Assembly (NCBI GenBank): GCA_014529385.2
Contig: CM043964.1
Coordinates: 135,883,420 to 135,947,419, forward strand
Reading direction: 5' to 3'
Length of the DNA: 64,000 bases
From: Adiantum capillus-veneris
Taxonomy: Eukaryota; Streptophyta; Polypodiopsida; Polypodiales; Pteridaceae
Position 1 is the first letter of the stretch, and the number at the start of each line of letters is the position of its first letter. The notes under the pieces are model-generated. The model saw only the letters and a program-made list of their open reading frames with translations. It made no database searches and was not told the origin of the DNA. Both the position numbers and the translations under genes were made by a program. Positions 33,979 through 44,463 of this stretch are shown in pieces.

Positions 33979-34704
33979 CTATTTTATTATTAGAAATGAG
34001 CTGCATAAGCTCAGCGTACAAATCAATGGTGATGAAGGTATATCCTTCTCTCCTAACAACAACACATGTGCGCCATGGGATTCAAACATCAAGATGTTGT
34101 GCTCATAGCTACGCTTCAGTGATGGTCTTAGGCTATGCAACCATTCCCTTCCAAGAACGACATCTGCCCTTTCCATGTTCATAACCTGAAAATCCAAGCA
34201 TGTGGAGTAACCTTGTACTTCCAACGGAACAGCTCGGTATTGAGTATCCCAAATTTCAGTATCATGTCCATTCATCATTGCTACCTTGTAGCGGTGCGTA
34301 CTCAGAGTTTGAGGCAATTTGAGTTTTTTCACCAATCCATAATTGATGAAATTGTGAGTAACATCGTCATCTACCAAGATGCGCCCCTTGTGGCCTTGCA
34401 GAGATCCGTGCATACGTACTAACTCATGTGGTCCAAAGGTTTGTTGCCACATGGAGGCTGTGAGACAGCATTCATGTACCACCTCTATGTGTGTTATTTT
34501 CACTGTAGAGAAGCGTGAGGAAGACTCAAGAGGTAGCAGTTGCACCTTGTGCATTGCTTTCTTCTTGCCATGAGCAGCAGATTTCCCCTTGGGACAATCC
34601 TTTTTGCCATGACCGCTCCGTAAACATTGAAAACATAATCTTAGCTTTATCAAAGTCCTCAGGAGAGAGAGGACCACTGGACCCCTTGGGTTTTTTAGAT
34701 GCAT
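33979..34704 (-). pseudogene. Family-2 zinc knuckle and aspartic protease
   Basis: This is a 241-residue minus-strand frame. A CCHC knuckle (CFQCLRSGHGKKDCP, residues about 24-38) is followed by a protease. Its active-site segment reads ILVDDDVTHNFIN where VDSGATHNFI is usual, so the D-S-G triad is D-D-D. The flap and end are recognisable (ADVVLGREWLHSL). The knuckle binds element RNA, and the protease would process gag-pol but has lost its catalytic motif. The frame overlaps the gag frame upstream. Confidence 0.85.
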
Positions 34705-35242
34705 CTAAGTTGGCAACGATAAATTTTCTTTTATTGTGTCCATATTGAGTGCATGTATTACCATGTGTATTAGCAGGCACGTGACTATTATGTGCTTTTT
34801 TTTCATCTGGATCATCATGAATATGTGCTTTCACTATGGATTCCTCAAGTGTTTTAGGGTCTTGGGTCTTGAGGTACTTCTTAAGCTCTAGTGTCAGACC
34901 TCGTATAAACCCCCTTACTTGTTGAGAGTTATCTAAGCCTTCCAATTCAAGGATAACATCCCGATAGTGAGAGATATATTCAAGCAATGATGGGTATTGG
35001 CGCATGGAACATGTATCCCAAGCCGTCCAATTCTGATTTGGCTCATTTGTAGGCAAAAATTATTTGTTATACATAGCTTCAAAAGCTGCCCAGCTCTGTG
35101 GTATGATGTTCTTCTCCTTGAGAGACATCCACCATTTGTAGGCCTTGCTTTCCAGAGTTAAGCTCGTTTGCAGAGCTCTGACTGCATCCGGAGTACGCCG
35201 TAAGGCGTGAATTCCATCCCACTTGCTGAGAAAGATATTCAC
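34526..35242 (-). pseudogene. Family-2 gag capsid region
   Basis: The minus-strand frame 35242-35060 has the gag landmark ALQTSLTLESKAYKWWMSL, with AFEAMYNK at its end. Frame 35056-34526 continues with SLLEYISHYRDVILEL and VRGFIRGLTLELKKYL, the usual gag capsid helices. One frame change separates them near 35058. The capsid frame runs into a Lys/His-rich linker before the knuckle. Confidence 0.85.
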
Positions 35243-35260
35243 TGCATCCTTATTGCGGTC

Positions 35261-35686
35261 TCAGTCTTCTCCCTTAAAAATCGGTGGTTTGGTATTTTTC
35301 AACAATTCATCCACCTCTTTTGTAGTGAGAGTATGCAACGTATCAGCATTTGGGCCTTGCCCTAGATTAGAAGGGCCTTGCCCTTGTGTAGCAATGTGCT
35401 CATGCAAGTGCGTGTCAGCAAGACCCTTGGACTGCTGCTGCATTAGTTGAATTACTAATGTGGATAGTTCAGTAACATTTGCATTTAAAGCTTTAAAATT
35501 TTCATCCATGATTGTCATGCGTATCTGAAGTGCACGAAATTCTTGAATATCGAGCAATTCATAAGTGTCATCACCTATCATAGTGTCGCGGGTACTCTCC
35601 TTGAGAGGATCCGGCAGCGGGCCATCATTGGCAGGATCACGCGTACTTTGCTCAAAATCAAATGTCATATTGATATCCAAATCCAT
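35261..35686 (-). pseudogene. Family-2 gag N-terminal region
   Basis: This is a 141-residue minus-strand frame starting MDLDINMTFDFEQSTRD. It has a predicted helical stretch (FKALNANVTELSTLVIQLMQ) typical of the coiled-coil segment before gag capsid in plant chromoviruses. It ends just before the capsid frame at 35242. The start is the first ATG of the frame. The 5' LTR expected upstream is not found. Confidence 0.7.
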
Positions 35687-35689
35687 GGC

Positions 35690-37200
35690 GACACAGTGCG
35701 GTGCAAAGAGTAGTTAGAAAAAATACCTGAGATTGAGAGCACTCGCAAAGTGTAATTAACCTTGCTAATTCCGTCACAATCGATAGTATCCCGGTGGAAA
35801 TCGATTCGAATTGTTCGCCGTATAGGGAATTCCGCGATTCCTTGGTAGCCGAATCAATTATACTTGCGATCATTAATTGATTTTGAAAGGTAATTGTACT
35901 TTGAACTCCCGTCGGAATGGTTTTCTTAAATCTCTGAGTTTCTGCCGGTAATACGCAGAGAATTTGGTGCTCGAAGTTTGTGCCGGCCGTGTCAAGATGC
36001 GGCACCTCTCCGGACCTTGCCGAATCCGCACACGAGGGAGGGGGTGGGGTACCCCACTGTGGGTACCACCCCTTGTTGTTGAAAATAGGGTGTGGCCACT
36101 AACCCCCAAGGGGGTTGGGCGCCCGTGTAGTGTGAAAAAACAAGCACACAGCGGCTATGGCCGCTTACAGCAGCGCGCGAGCAAGAAAAGGGGCCATGGC
36201 GGCCACTGAGGTGAGCAAGGGGCTTCGGCCCAAGGTCGTGAAACGTTTCCCCCGCCCGGCGCGATGCCTTAGAGCCCACGAGGGTTGAATTTCGTGCAGG
36301 TCCGCCTCGACGGCTCCTCCTTGCAAGGGGGGTTGCCCACGGACTGCCTGCATGTCGTCCTCCTCACAGGAGAGGTGTTCCACGGTTTGGTGACCCCGAC
36401 ATGCAACTTGCTCATGCCACTACCCATTAGAAACAAATATTTAAATTGTGATGAAAGGGTGCACAAAAAATTGGTTGTGGCCTCGTGGCTCTTGTGCGAG
36501 GCGTTGACAGTTCAAAGCCTCCCCGTGTTCTACATTGAAAAGTGGGCGAACGTCATTTTGTTCTGGGGTTACCAGGCTGCCTGCTGATGGTCAAGTTCGG
36601 ACATGCGATGTTTTTGCATTATTTCAACTAGATCGTGCTACCAAGGAGTCAGCAAGGACACACAAAGCTGCAAGGCATGTTTTGGGCGACAATCTGAGCG
36701 TCTGTTGTATGCAACAAGGATATGAACTGAAGGCGAGTGTCACACTAGAGGGACCGATGGGTGGACACGATCAAATGGCAACACGGCCCTTGCCAGGCCT
36801 TGGCCATCAATGGGCCCTCTTTTCATAGCGTGGGCCATCTTTTGAGAAGAAAGTGTGAAGGCCAGAGATTACCGTTGGTGGCCATCGGGCAAAGGCAAAG
36901 GGGGAAGGTGCCCCATTGTGAACCTCTTCAGCTTCCCGTTGATGAAGGAGTGTTGTGTCCAGCTTAATGTAACTTGTGTTGTGCATAAGTTAGGACAAGA
37001 AGCTAGTCTACAAGGGGGGGTATCTGGCACCACAGACAACACATACATCTTGCAAGTAACTCGTGACTCGAAGAGCTGACATTTCTAGCACCTGTCTATT
37101 GTAGTAAAATGTTTTCTCATGGTTCTTCTCAGTGTACTGCTGGCTAAAGAAGTAGGCATCCACATTCACTTTTTGCACATTGATGGGTGTGTGTTGCATA
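35690..37200. other. Unassigned sequence upstream of family-2 gag
   Basis: About 300 bp next to gag is probably family-2 leader. No copy of the 167-bp LTR follows. From about 36000 the DNA is GC-richer and contains a perfect palindrome GTGGGGTACCCCAC near 36045-36058. Open frames at 35964-37079 overlap in several registers, none with a motif I recognise. I see no supportable gene. Confidence 0.35.
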
Positions 37201-37212
37201 CGTAGATCCATC

Positions 37213-37243
37213 TATACATACATACATATATATATATACATAC

Positions 37244-37318
<75 letters not shown>

Positions 37319-37321
37319 CAT

Positions 37322-37394
<73 letters not shown>

Positions 37395-37511
37395 CACACA
37401 CACACACACACACACATATACATTATATATATATACACACACACATATACATACACACACATATATATATATATATAGATACATATATATATATATATAC
37501 ATATATATATT
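37213..37511. repeat. Compound microsatellite (CATA)/(TA)/(TG)/(CA)
   Basis: About 300 bp of pure dinucleotide and tetranucleotide repeats: (CATA)n, (TA)n, (TG)27 at 37261-37314, (CA)n at 37323-37345, (TA)n, (CA)n again, then mixed. The TG block followed by the CA block is an inverted repeat that could fold back. All long open frames across it are artefacts of the repeat. Confidence 0.95.
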
Positions 37512-37979
37512 TACTTCGTAAGCCTAATGTGGTTTTGGCAAATAAAGGCCTAGGAAGTGGCCGCTTGGCATGATCTAGGCCATTGCCATGGAGCCCAATC
37601 ACACGGCCATGATGTTGCTCACATTCTTTAATATTATCCCAGATTTTTTGCATTCATGAGCAGGCTCAGAGTGACAAAACTAATAGCCACCTTGCTCATT
37701 TAATAAACTCAAGACTAGTTCAGACCATATAACAAAATTAATAGCGGAAAACTTGCAAATTGTGCATTCTACGACGTTGTTTGTGCCCTATAACTACCAC
37801 CTGCGCTTTGCAGACCTGTCCTATTATTATATGACAAGGGTTCTTGTTTCTTGCTAGGAGCGATATTGAGTATTCATATTCGCCGATTCGTGCACGAGTG
37901 CAATGCACTAACAAACAAAGCAGATTGTTGCAAGATTTACCTTTACTTCAAAAATCAGCATGTTGACATGAAAGAGCTT
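37512..37979. other. Unassigned sequence
   Basis: No supportable gene. A short minus-strand frame near 37560-37650 (ECEQHHGRVIGLHGNG) looks protein-like but ends in the microsatellite. Confidence 0.3.
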
Positions 37980-38262
37980 AATGGAATATGAAACGTGCAA
38001 GACTGGTGTTGGATGCAACATAACTGAAAAAAAGTGTAGGACGCACGAGACAGCGAGCTTTACGTGGTTCGGCAGGTTGCCTACGTCCACGAGAAATGGG
38101 GGGTTTGTCTTGATATTGCAGTGCAAAGATGGAGATGTACAAGTACATTTTATAGCAGCAGTGCTGCTGTCCAACAAGAAGCCCCCTGTTATAATTAATT
38201 CCAGAGACATTCCCACTGGTTTGATTTACCTTTTGCAAAGTCTCTTTAGCTGTTGGTTGTAG
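37980..38262 (-). repeat. Possible plant LTR segment with the TTTACGTGGTTCGGC motif
   Basis: At 38060-38093 the plus strand reads TTTACGTGGTTCGGCAGGTT followed by GCCTACGTCCACGAG. From memory this paired motif recurs in LTRs of many plant retrotransposons. No LTR ends, primer site or coding domain are visible here, so this is a tentative relic call. Confidence 0.35.
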
Positions 38263-38918
38263 CCAGTCAATCTGCTACTTCTCTTTTATTTTGAGCTGCT
38301 TTTCCAATAATTCAGGGTCCTAAATAATCAGGACCTTCACCTGCAATGCTTTGCATTCTTTCGATGTCGTATCTCTGCTTCTTTGGAAGCTGGTTAGCAG
38401 TGTCAATTCACTCTCTAATTGTATATTGTACTGCCTCAGCAATTCTCTACACATCGGTTCAACATTTCACAGTAGAGTACTGACTTTCCCTTTCAAATTG
38501 GTCAGTAAGCTTATATATGATTGAGGCTGATCACCTTCATCAACATGCAGCATGATGGAGAAACAGAATGTTGAGCTCGAATTTAATGAGCTTGCCTTCG
38601 ATCCCTGTGAGACTGACTGTAGTTTGTTATTATCGTTAGAACAGAGCCGATTCCTCGTGTCTTCTTTTGTGACTCATGAGTGCTTGAGCTGGCAATTAGC
38701 AACAGTACAGTGGCCTCAAGGCACGTACACTCACCTGATCTCTGATTTTGACACTAATTGTAGGTCAATATGGTTTTATATATTGCCAGCCTGCATATTG
38801 TTACAACTAATTCCCCACATTAACATGGTAGTAGATGATATATTGTCAAACCTCTTGATGAGATCAGATGCACTTGTCCCTTGAGATACGTTCCATCAAA
38901 CAAACTGTACTATCGGGA
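38263..38918. other. Sequence downstream of the kinase gene
   Basis: No recognisable domain. It is probably partly the 3' untranslated region of the minus-strand kinase. An open plus-strand frame at 38552-38884 (110 residues) has no motif. Confidence 0.35.
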
Positions 38919-40238
38919 TCATACCGCCCTTACCATGGCAATATTTTCGGGCAGGGCATTAGCCCATTGTCGTCGGTAGCACTTTCTCCTCATAGCCATG
39001 CCGACTCTTCTGGGCTTGGGAGCGGGCTGACTATCCAGCATTTTATTCTCCTGATTGGCTGCAGCATCTGTGCGGGACGTTGTTACGTCTGACAATTTGC
39101 CTCCATTCATTTGCTGCAAATTAGAATTAGCTGGCATCACAGATTGAGCTTCTGATATGCACTTTTGACTGGTTATTCGCGTCGAGGCCGGTCCAACTAC
39201 ATTGGCGATCTGTTGATGATCAGTGACAAGATCACTTGCTGTATTGAGATGTAACCATGGATGACACAAGAGCTCATCCAATGTGAGCCTCGAATCGGGG
39301 TCCTTGCAGAGGATTCGAGTAAGGAGGTCCTTTGCCGAGGATGAGAGGCCAAAGGCATCCAGTTCCAGGTGGTTGCAGAGGATGGCTTCATGGATGGCGC
39401 GGATAGAAGCATCACGAGGGAGGCAATGCATGCCAAAGGGTAGAGTAGATGTGAGAAGCACGTGCACAACTACGCCTAGGCTCCAAATATCTGCACGGTG
39501 GTCATAACAGCCCTTTATAACTTCGGGCGCCTGGTAGCGTGGGGTTCCGACACAATCGCAAAGAGTCTCTCCTGGAGCTAGGGTTGCTGCCAAGCCAAAA
39601 TCTGCAAGGACTGCCTCTTGCACATCGCTGCCATTCATGATGTGGTGGAAGAGAATGTTTCCTGGTTTGATGTCACGGTGCATGATATCTCGGGCATGGC
39701 AGCGTGCAATGGTTCGAGCAAGGCTGGCAATGATGGGAGCAGCCTCACGATCGTCAAGCTTGAAGAGGGGAGGGCGAGAGTCTAGCTTGGCAAGCAGATC
39801 ACCAGCATCGCAGAAGGCAGTGAGGAGATGGAAGCATGTGTCATCGCCCTCGAAGGTGGCCACAAGGGGGAGGACGCCGGGTATGTCGCTCAGGTACTCA
39901 AGCACCTGGGCCTCCCATTGGACTTGGGTGTCTGTGAAGTGCTCCTCTGCGGTGAGCTTTCTTTTTCTTGTACAGGAGAGATTATGCCCATGATCAGTCC
40001 AGTCCTGGCCTTGATCTAGCTGCTGTACTGTCCGCAGCTTCTTGCTGCTAGGGCTAGGGCATGGTCGAGGTTTAATGACATGCGACCTGATGGTTTTGCA
40101 GGCCACCCGTTGCGTGTTCGTTTCCTGGTCCGTGCAGAGGAGAACAAGGCCTTGCCCGCCTTGGCCCAGCTCTTGCACAACCTCCAAACCGCTGTGGCTC
40201 TCCAAGGCATGGCAGCAGGCATCATGTCGAGGAGCCAT
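38919..40238 (-). CDS. Single-exon serine/threonine protein kinase (CAMK/CDPK-PEPC-kinase-like)
   Basis: This is a 439-residue protein. The kinase domain spans about residues 18-335: glycine loop GQGGQG (25-30), Lys48 in VACK, HRD at 187-189 with Asn194, DFG at 213-215, VGTPRYQAPE (230-239), DIWSLGVVVHVLL and a closing DPDSRL...HPWL. An insertion of about 45 residues rich in Ser, Lys and Gln lies between the ATP-binding Lys and helix C. A 100-residue tail with a basic end (RRVGMAMRRKCYRRQW) follows. No EF-hands, transmembrane segment or signal peptide is visible, so it should act in cytosol or nucleus. It phosphorylates Ser/Thr; the substrate is unknown. The ATG is supported by an in-frame TGA two codons upstream. 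The CDS is clearly GC-richer than its surroundings and ends in TGA. It is the only intact-looking host gene here, though a processed retrocopy cannot be excluded. Confidence 0.9.
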   Translation of the reverse strand: MAPRHDACCHALESHSGLEVVQELGQGGQGLVLLCTDQETNTQRVACKTIRSHVIKPRPCPSPSSKKLRTVQQLDQGQDWTDHGHNLSCTRKRKLTAEEHFTDTQVQWEAQVLEYLSDIPGVLPLVATFEGDDTCFHLLTAFCDAGDLLAKLDSRPPLFKLDDREAAPIIASLARTIARCHARDIMHRDIKPGNILFHHIMNGSDVQEAVLADFGLAATLAPGETLCDCVGTPRYQAPEVIKGCYDHRADIWSLGVVVHVLLTSTLPFGMHCLPRDASIRAIHEAILCNHLELDAFGLSSSAKDLLTRILCKDPDSRLTLDELLCHPWLHLNTASDLVTDHQQIANVVGPASTRITSQKCISEAQSVMPANSNLQQMNGGKLSDVTTSRTDAAANQENKMLDSQPAPKPRRVGMAMRRKCYRRQWANALPENIAMVRAV

Positions 40239-40636
40239 AGCTCAATTTCAACGTAGGTGGTTTCTTCTACTACTTCGTCGTCATCGTCGTCGTCGTCTGC
40301 ACCAGATGAGCACCCGCCTGCCTCGCTACGCTGCGCGTCGTCCGCGATGGAAAAGGGGCTACTTCAGAAAGTTCTTCTGCCTATACACGCTATCGAATGA
40401 ATTAACTCTCCTAATGGCTTTTGCCCGGAATCTCCAGGGATGCTTTTGTTTCATCCCTTGCCATGCTACGCTAAAGGGGCCAATAAAAAACCACCCCCCT
40501 TTAGGAGGACTGCCGGGGCCAGTTTTTTTGTGCACTGTCGGACCCATTGTGAGACACAAATGGGTGAGAGTTGGGGTGGACAATGTAGCCAACTTGCAAT
40601 CGTGGCCGTTAGATCTTGGGTTCAAGCCTTGTCCCA
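40239..40636 (-). other. Region upstream of the kinase gene
   Basis: This is likely 5' leader and promoter of the minus-strand kinase. It carries a GAC/TCG trinucleotide run at 40273-40298. The rest has no clear TATA box or gene. Confidence 0.4.
40273..40298. repeat. (GTC)n trinucleotide repeat
   Basis: CGTCGTCATCGTCGTCGTCG lies 35 bp upstream of the kinase start codon, probably in its leader. Confidence 0.85.
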
Positions 40637-41196
40637 TAAAGTCTCTTGAGAGACTGTTTTCTCGAGCACATTGCTCAAAGGCATAGTTCTCTACATCGGC
40701 ATCGTAGGTAGTGTTAGTGTTGGAGACAAGCAAATCAAAGATGACCCTAAGCTAATACAAATTCATAAGTCTACTATCCTAAATAAGGCGAGTAATCACG
40801 GTGGCTTGCTAAGGAATGTAATGCAAAAGTAGATGAGGGTTGTGTTTGTAGAATTTTGTTTTTTCACAATAAATATTTTGAAAGGTTGTAGAGAGGGTAT
40901 ATTATAAAGAGAGTAATAGATATATGGCAAAATGTGATTAATAGGTCAAGTCATTTCGTAGTTAAACATGAAGAAGTTACTTGTTGACCAAATTTGGCCA
41001 AACTTGGAAGTTTAGTTTGTTGCTTTTTGAGATAGATGTTATACATAGTGAACTATGTAAAGAAACAATGTGATTATTTCAATATAGGTTGGGATTTTAG
41101 AGTTACTGTAAACATTTAAATGACATCAAAGTATGATAATATGATATTAATTGTTGCTAGATTTTAAAAACATTTCTAAAGGAATGATGGGCTTAT
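40637..41196 (+). repeat. Long direct repeat, copy A
   Basis: From TCCCATAAAGTCTC to AATGATGGGCTTA this stretch is nearly identical to 43890-44463, with a handful of substitutions and 1-bp indels. It begins with the near-palindrome AGTCTCTTGAGAGACT. It has no coding content. The two copies could be LTRs of a small non-autonomous element, but the flanks I checked show no matching target duplication. Confidence 0.85.
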
Positions 41197-43889
41197 GAAT
41201 CTATCTAATGTTTATTAGTGCTACTTTCTTTCATTTGCATTTGGCTATTCTATGGCTGCAGGGCTTACAAATGATAAAAATGGGCAGTGGCTAGGTTGGG
41301 CACAACGACACATGGCAAGCTTGCAATATGGGGCGGTTGTTGGTAGCACAACATATGTGGGGTGATGTTGTCGAGCAAGAGATGAGCAGAACTAACAAGT
41401 AAGGTTACTGACATGAGGATGGTGGTACAATGGGTTGAACAGACAACAGGGTGAACATGAGCAATAGCTCACATGGTAGGCTTGCGGCAATTGGTGCCAC
41501 TTCGATGGGTCGAATATTGCAGAAGATAAGGCTTTGACAATGTGGGTTAGTGTAGCTCTTGATGAAATTGGTGGAAAAACCTGAGGCTAAAGCTTGTCTG
41601 AGAGTGTGTGACAAGTAGGGAGCTCCTCAAAAACACTCACAATAGGTACACTAGGTAGGTAATGAAGATTGTGAGTCTTGATGGAGGGCACAATGTGCAA
41701 TAGTAGGATTGTAGAGAAAGTGCATGAGACACCCAAAAAAAGAGGGTTGATGCCCTTTGTAAATTGTGGTCCCCTCAAAAATTCAAAAAGTCCCTTAAAT
41801 TAGGGCGTTTTCTCACATGCCTTGCCGATAATGAAGATTTCATGCTTCTCACCTCACCAAAAAAGGCCTTGAGCATTGAATGCTCCCAGGTACTCACACA
41901 CATATACACCTTCTTATTAGGAATGAGACTAAAAAATTCTAGCAATACTTAATATGAGTGATTAAAAGTGCAACTCAAAGCTGAGAATGAAGAGATTTTT
42001 GACCACTCAATTGAAGTATCAAAGTTCATCCGATTTTAGTATTTGAGGGCTCTATAGAATGAGCTTGATGAGCACCACTTGTACACACAATCTGTGAGAT
42101 GAAATGAGAGCTACAAAGAAAGATATGCCTATGCAAAGTGAGGAATCACACCTTCCGAGCGAGAATTCTCCAGCAAACAGAAAGTCAAGCAAGCAATGTG
42201 AAAAATTACATGGCCTTGCAAACAACCTCATGTCCGTGACCCATTTTTCCATGCTACAATAGCAAGTCGAGCTGAATCAATTTTTTGACACACTGTATCT
42301 ACCCAAAGACCGTCACTAGCCCCTCACCACATTCACCACCAACAACATATGTTGTCCTAGCCGCTGCTCTACAGCTTCCTCCACTTGATCGACCTTGTCA
42401 CCATCTGATGCCCCTAGCATGCATACAAGCACTTAGAACTTTAGCCTACTACATGTGGCCTATTGCGTGCCCCATTTACCTTGCAATCATCCTCATCTAG
42501 CTTGGCCCCACGAGTTTAGGATATAGCTCATTACTCAATTCTACTATAGTGCTTCTGAACTTGGCTTAAGCATTATGCACCTGATATAGCTATTACCTCT
42601 GCTCCACACCTCCCTTGTCACCGCCACCTACCCCTCAGATCCACCCCCACATTGCTAATTACCATGTAATTTGGTCTATTTAACTATTTTAAGCCCTCAT
42701 TCCCACCATATGCTCTTGAAAACAAGTAAGAGTGGGTTACCACTATCGCATAAATCCCTCAACATTTTAGCCTTTTTCACCACCAGCCCACCTACCCAAG
42801 CCCTTCACCACTTAGTCCAAGTGGAACACGTCCTACTTATTTACACACTTGCAAGATGTGTTAAATTATCCCCCGTGATCTTATCATTGTCACTTTTGCA
42901 CAAGAGAACTAAATGTTGCCCCTAAGATTGGGTAAGACCTTCCTCTCACTACATAGACGGGGCACACGATCATGGTAGGCAAAAAGGTTTTTCTTGTGTG
43001 TTCAAGGTCATTGTGTTCCTTCACCTAATTGTGTTCTAGGGGAAGCTTGTGTGTGCCTACCACTTGATGTGTGTTAAGGAGAGAATTTTGTGTATCCCAC
43101 CTTGTGTCTTGGGATTTCTTTTGCAGCCATACTTGTGCTCAAGGGGAGGATTGTATCCTAAGTACCTACCCCTAGTGTGTTTTGAGGGGAGGAAGTGTGA
43201 GTCTTTAGTGTAGACAAAACCCACATGGGGAGGGTTATTAGGGTGCATATTTTGTAGCACCTAATGTGCATGAGCACCCTCTTACACACGGATGCCTAGT
43301 CAACTTATGACATGTGATAGACCATGTGATAAATCCTAATGTGCATCCTCCCTGGAAATCCCTATGGCATCATCACCTTTGTGTGCAAATATGCCTAACT
43401 TAAGGCTATAAATTCATCTTGTGTATGCACTCAACAACCAACTAATAATCATTGTGTGTCTATGTTTTATGCTATCCTTGCAATGAGTAGTTAGTGTATT
43501 ATTATTTTCTCTAATTATTTTAATTAAGATCTGGTTATCCACCATAGCCAATTAAGCCAACAAGAAAAAGATGGCTTTCAACCGATTTTTTTGGCATCAC
43601 ATTTGACTCTCGACACCTTGGCTTATGACATTGATTAGGTTTTTGACAATCGACCTTCTGAAATCCCATGAACATCGACAACCCTAATTGACTTTGGAAT
43701 CCCTTATCTCCTTGCCATTGACTATCTACCTTCGACGATCATCCTACGGCATCAACATCACATTTGAAGTTATTTTTTGTATCGACTCCCCTACGTTCTA
43801 TTTTGGCATATATACATGCCCTTTGGCATTGATGAGAGAGTTCTAGGGTGTGTTTGAGGGCTACCACGATGTAGTGTTGCAATGGGATT
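41197..43889. other. Spacer between the direct repeats, no gene recognised
   Basis: Open frames are short and low-complexity (Pro/Thr/His/Leu-rich). I see no retroelement domain, primer site or purine tract that would make this the inside of a standard LTR element. A TATAAA-containing stretch lies near 43407. Confidence 0.4.
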
Positions 43890-44463
43890 GTACTTTTTTG
43901 CTCCCATATAGTCTCTTGAGAGACTGTTTTCTCGAGCACACTACTCGAAGGCATAGTTCTCTACATCGGCATCGTAGGTAGTGTTAGTGTTGGAGACAAG
44001 CAAATCAAAGATGACCCTAAGCTAATACAAATTCATAAGTCTACTATCCTAAATAAGGCGAGTAATCACGGTGGCTTGCTAACGAAATGTAATGCAAAAG
44101 TAGATGAGGGTTGTGTTGTAGAATTTGTTTTTTCACAATAAATATTTTGAAAGGTTGTAGAGAGGGTATATTATAAAGAGAGTAATAGATATATGGCAAA
44201 ATGTGATTAATAGGTCAAGTCATTTCGTAGTTAAACATGAAGAAGTTACTTGTTGACCAAATTTGGCCAAACTTGGAAGTTTAGTTTGTTGCTTTTTGAG
44301 ATAGATGTTATACATAGTGAACTATGTAAAGAAACAATGTGATTATTTCAATATAGGTTGGGATTTTAGAATTACTGTAAACATTTAAATGAAATCAAAG
44401 TATGATAATATGACATTAATTGTTGCTAGATTTTAAAAACATTTCTAAAGGAATGATGGGCTC
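43890..44463 (+). repeat. Long direct repeat, copy B
   Basis: Partner of 40637-41196, 3.27 kb downstream in the same orientation. It starts TGCTCCCATATAGTCTC and ends GATGGGCTCA, so TG...CA ends are possible in this copy only. Confidence 0.85.

Noticed and set aside
36285-37079. Possible genes in the GC-richer stretch left of the microsatellite
   Set aside because: Three overlapping plus frames, none with a motif, homologous repeat or clear start context.
37144-37573. Several overlapping long open frames rich in Tyr/Ile/Thr/His or Cys/Val
   Set aside because: They are translations of dinucleotide repeats in every register, with no real protein content.
39637-40019. Plus-strand frames opposite the kinase
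   Set aside because: Shadows of the GC-rich kinase CDS; the minus-strand frame explains the region fully.
40637-44463. Standard LTR retrotransposon bounded by the 560-bp repeats
   Set aside because: No primer site after copy A, no purine tract before copy B, and the flanking 5-mers do not match.
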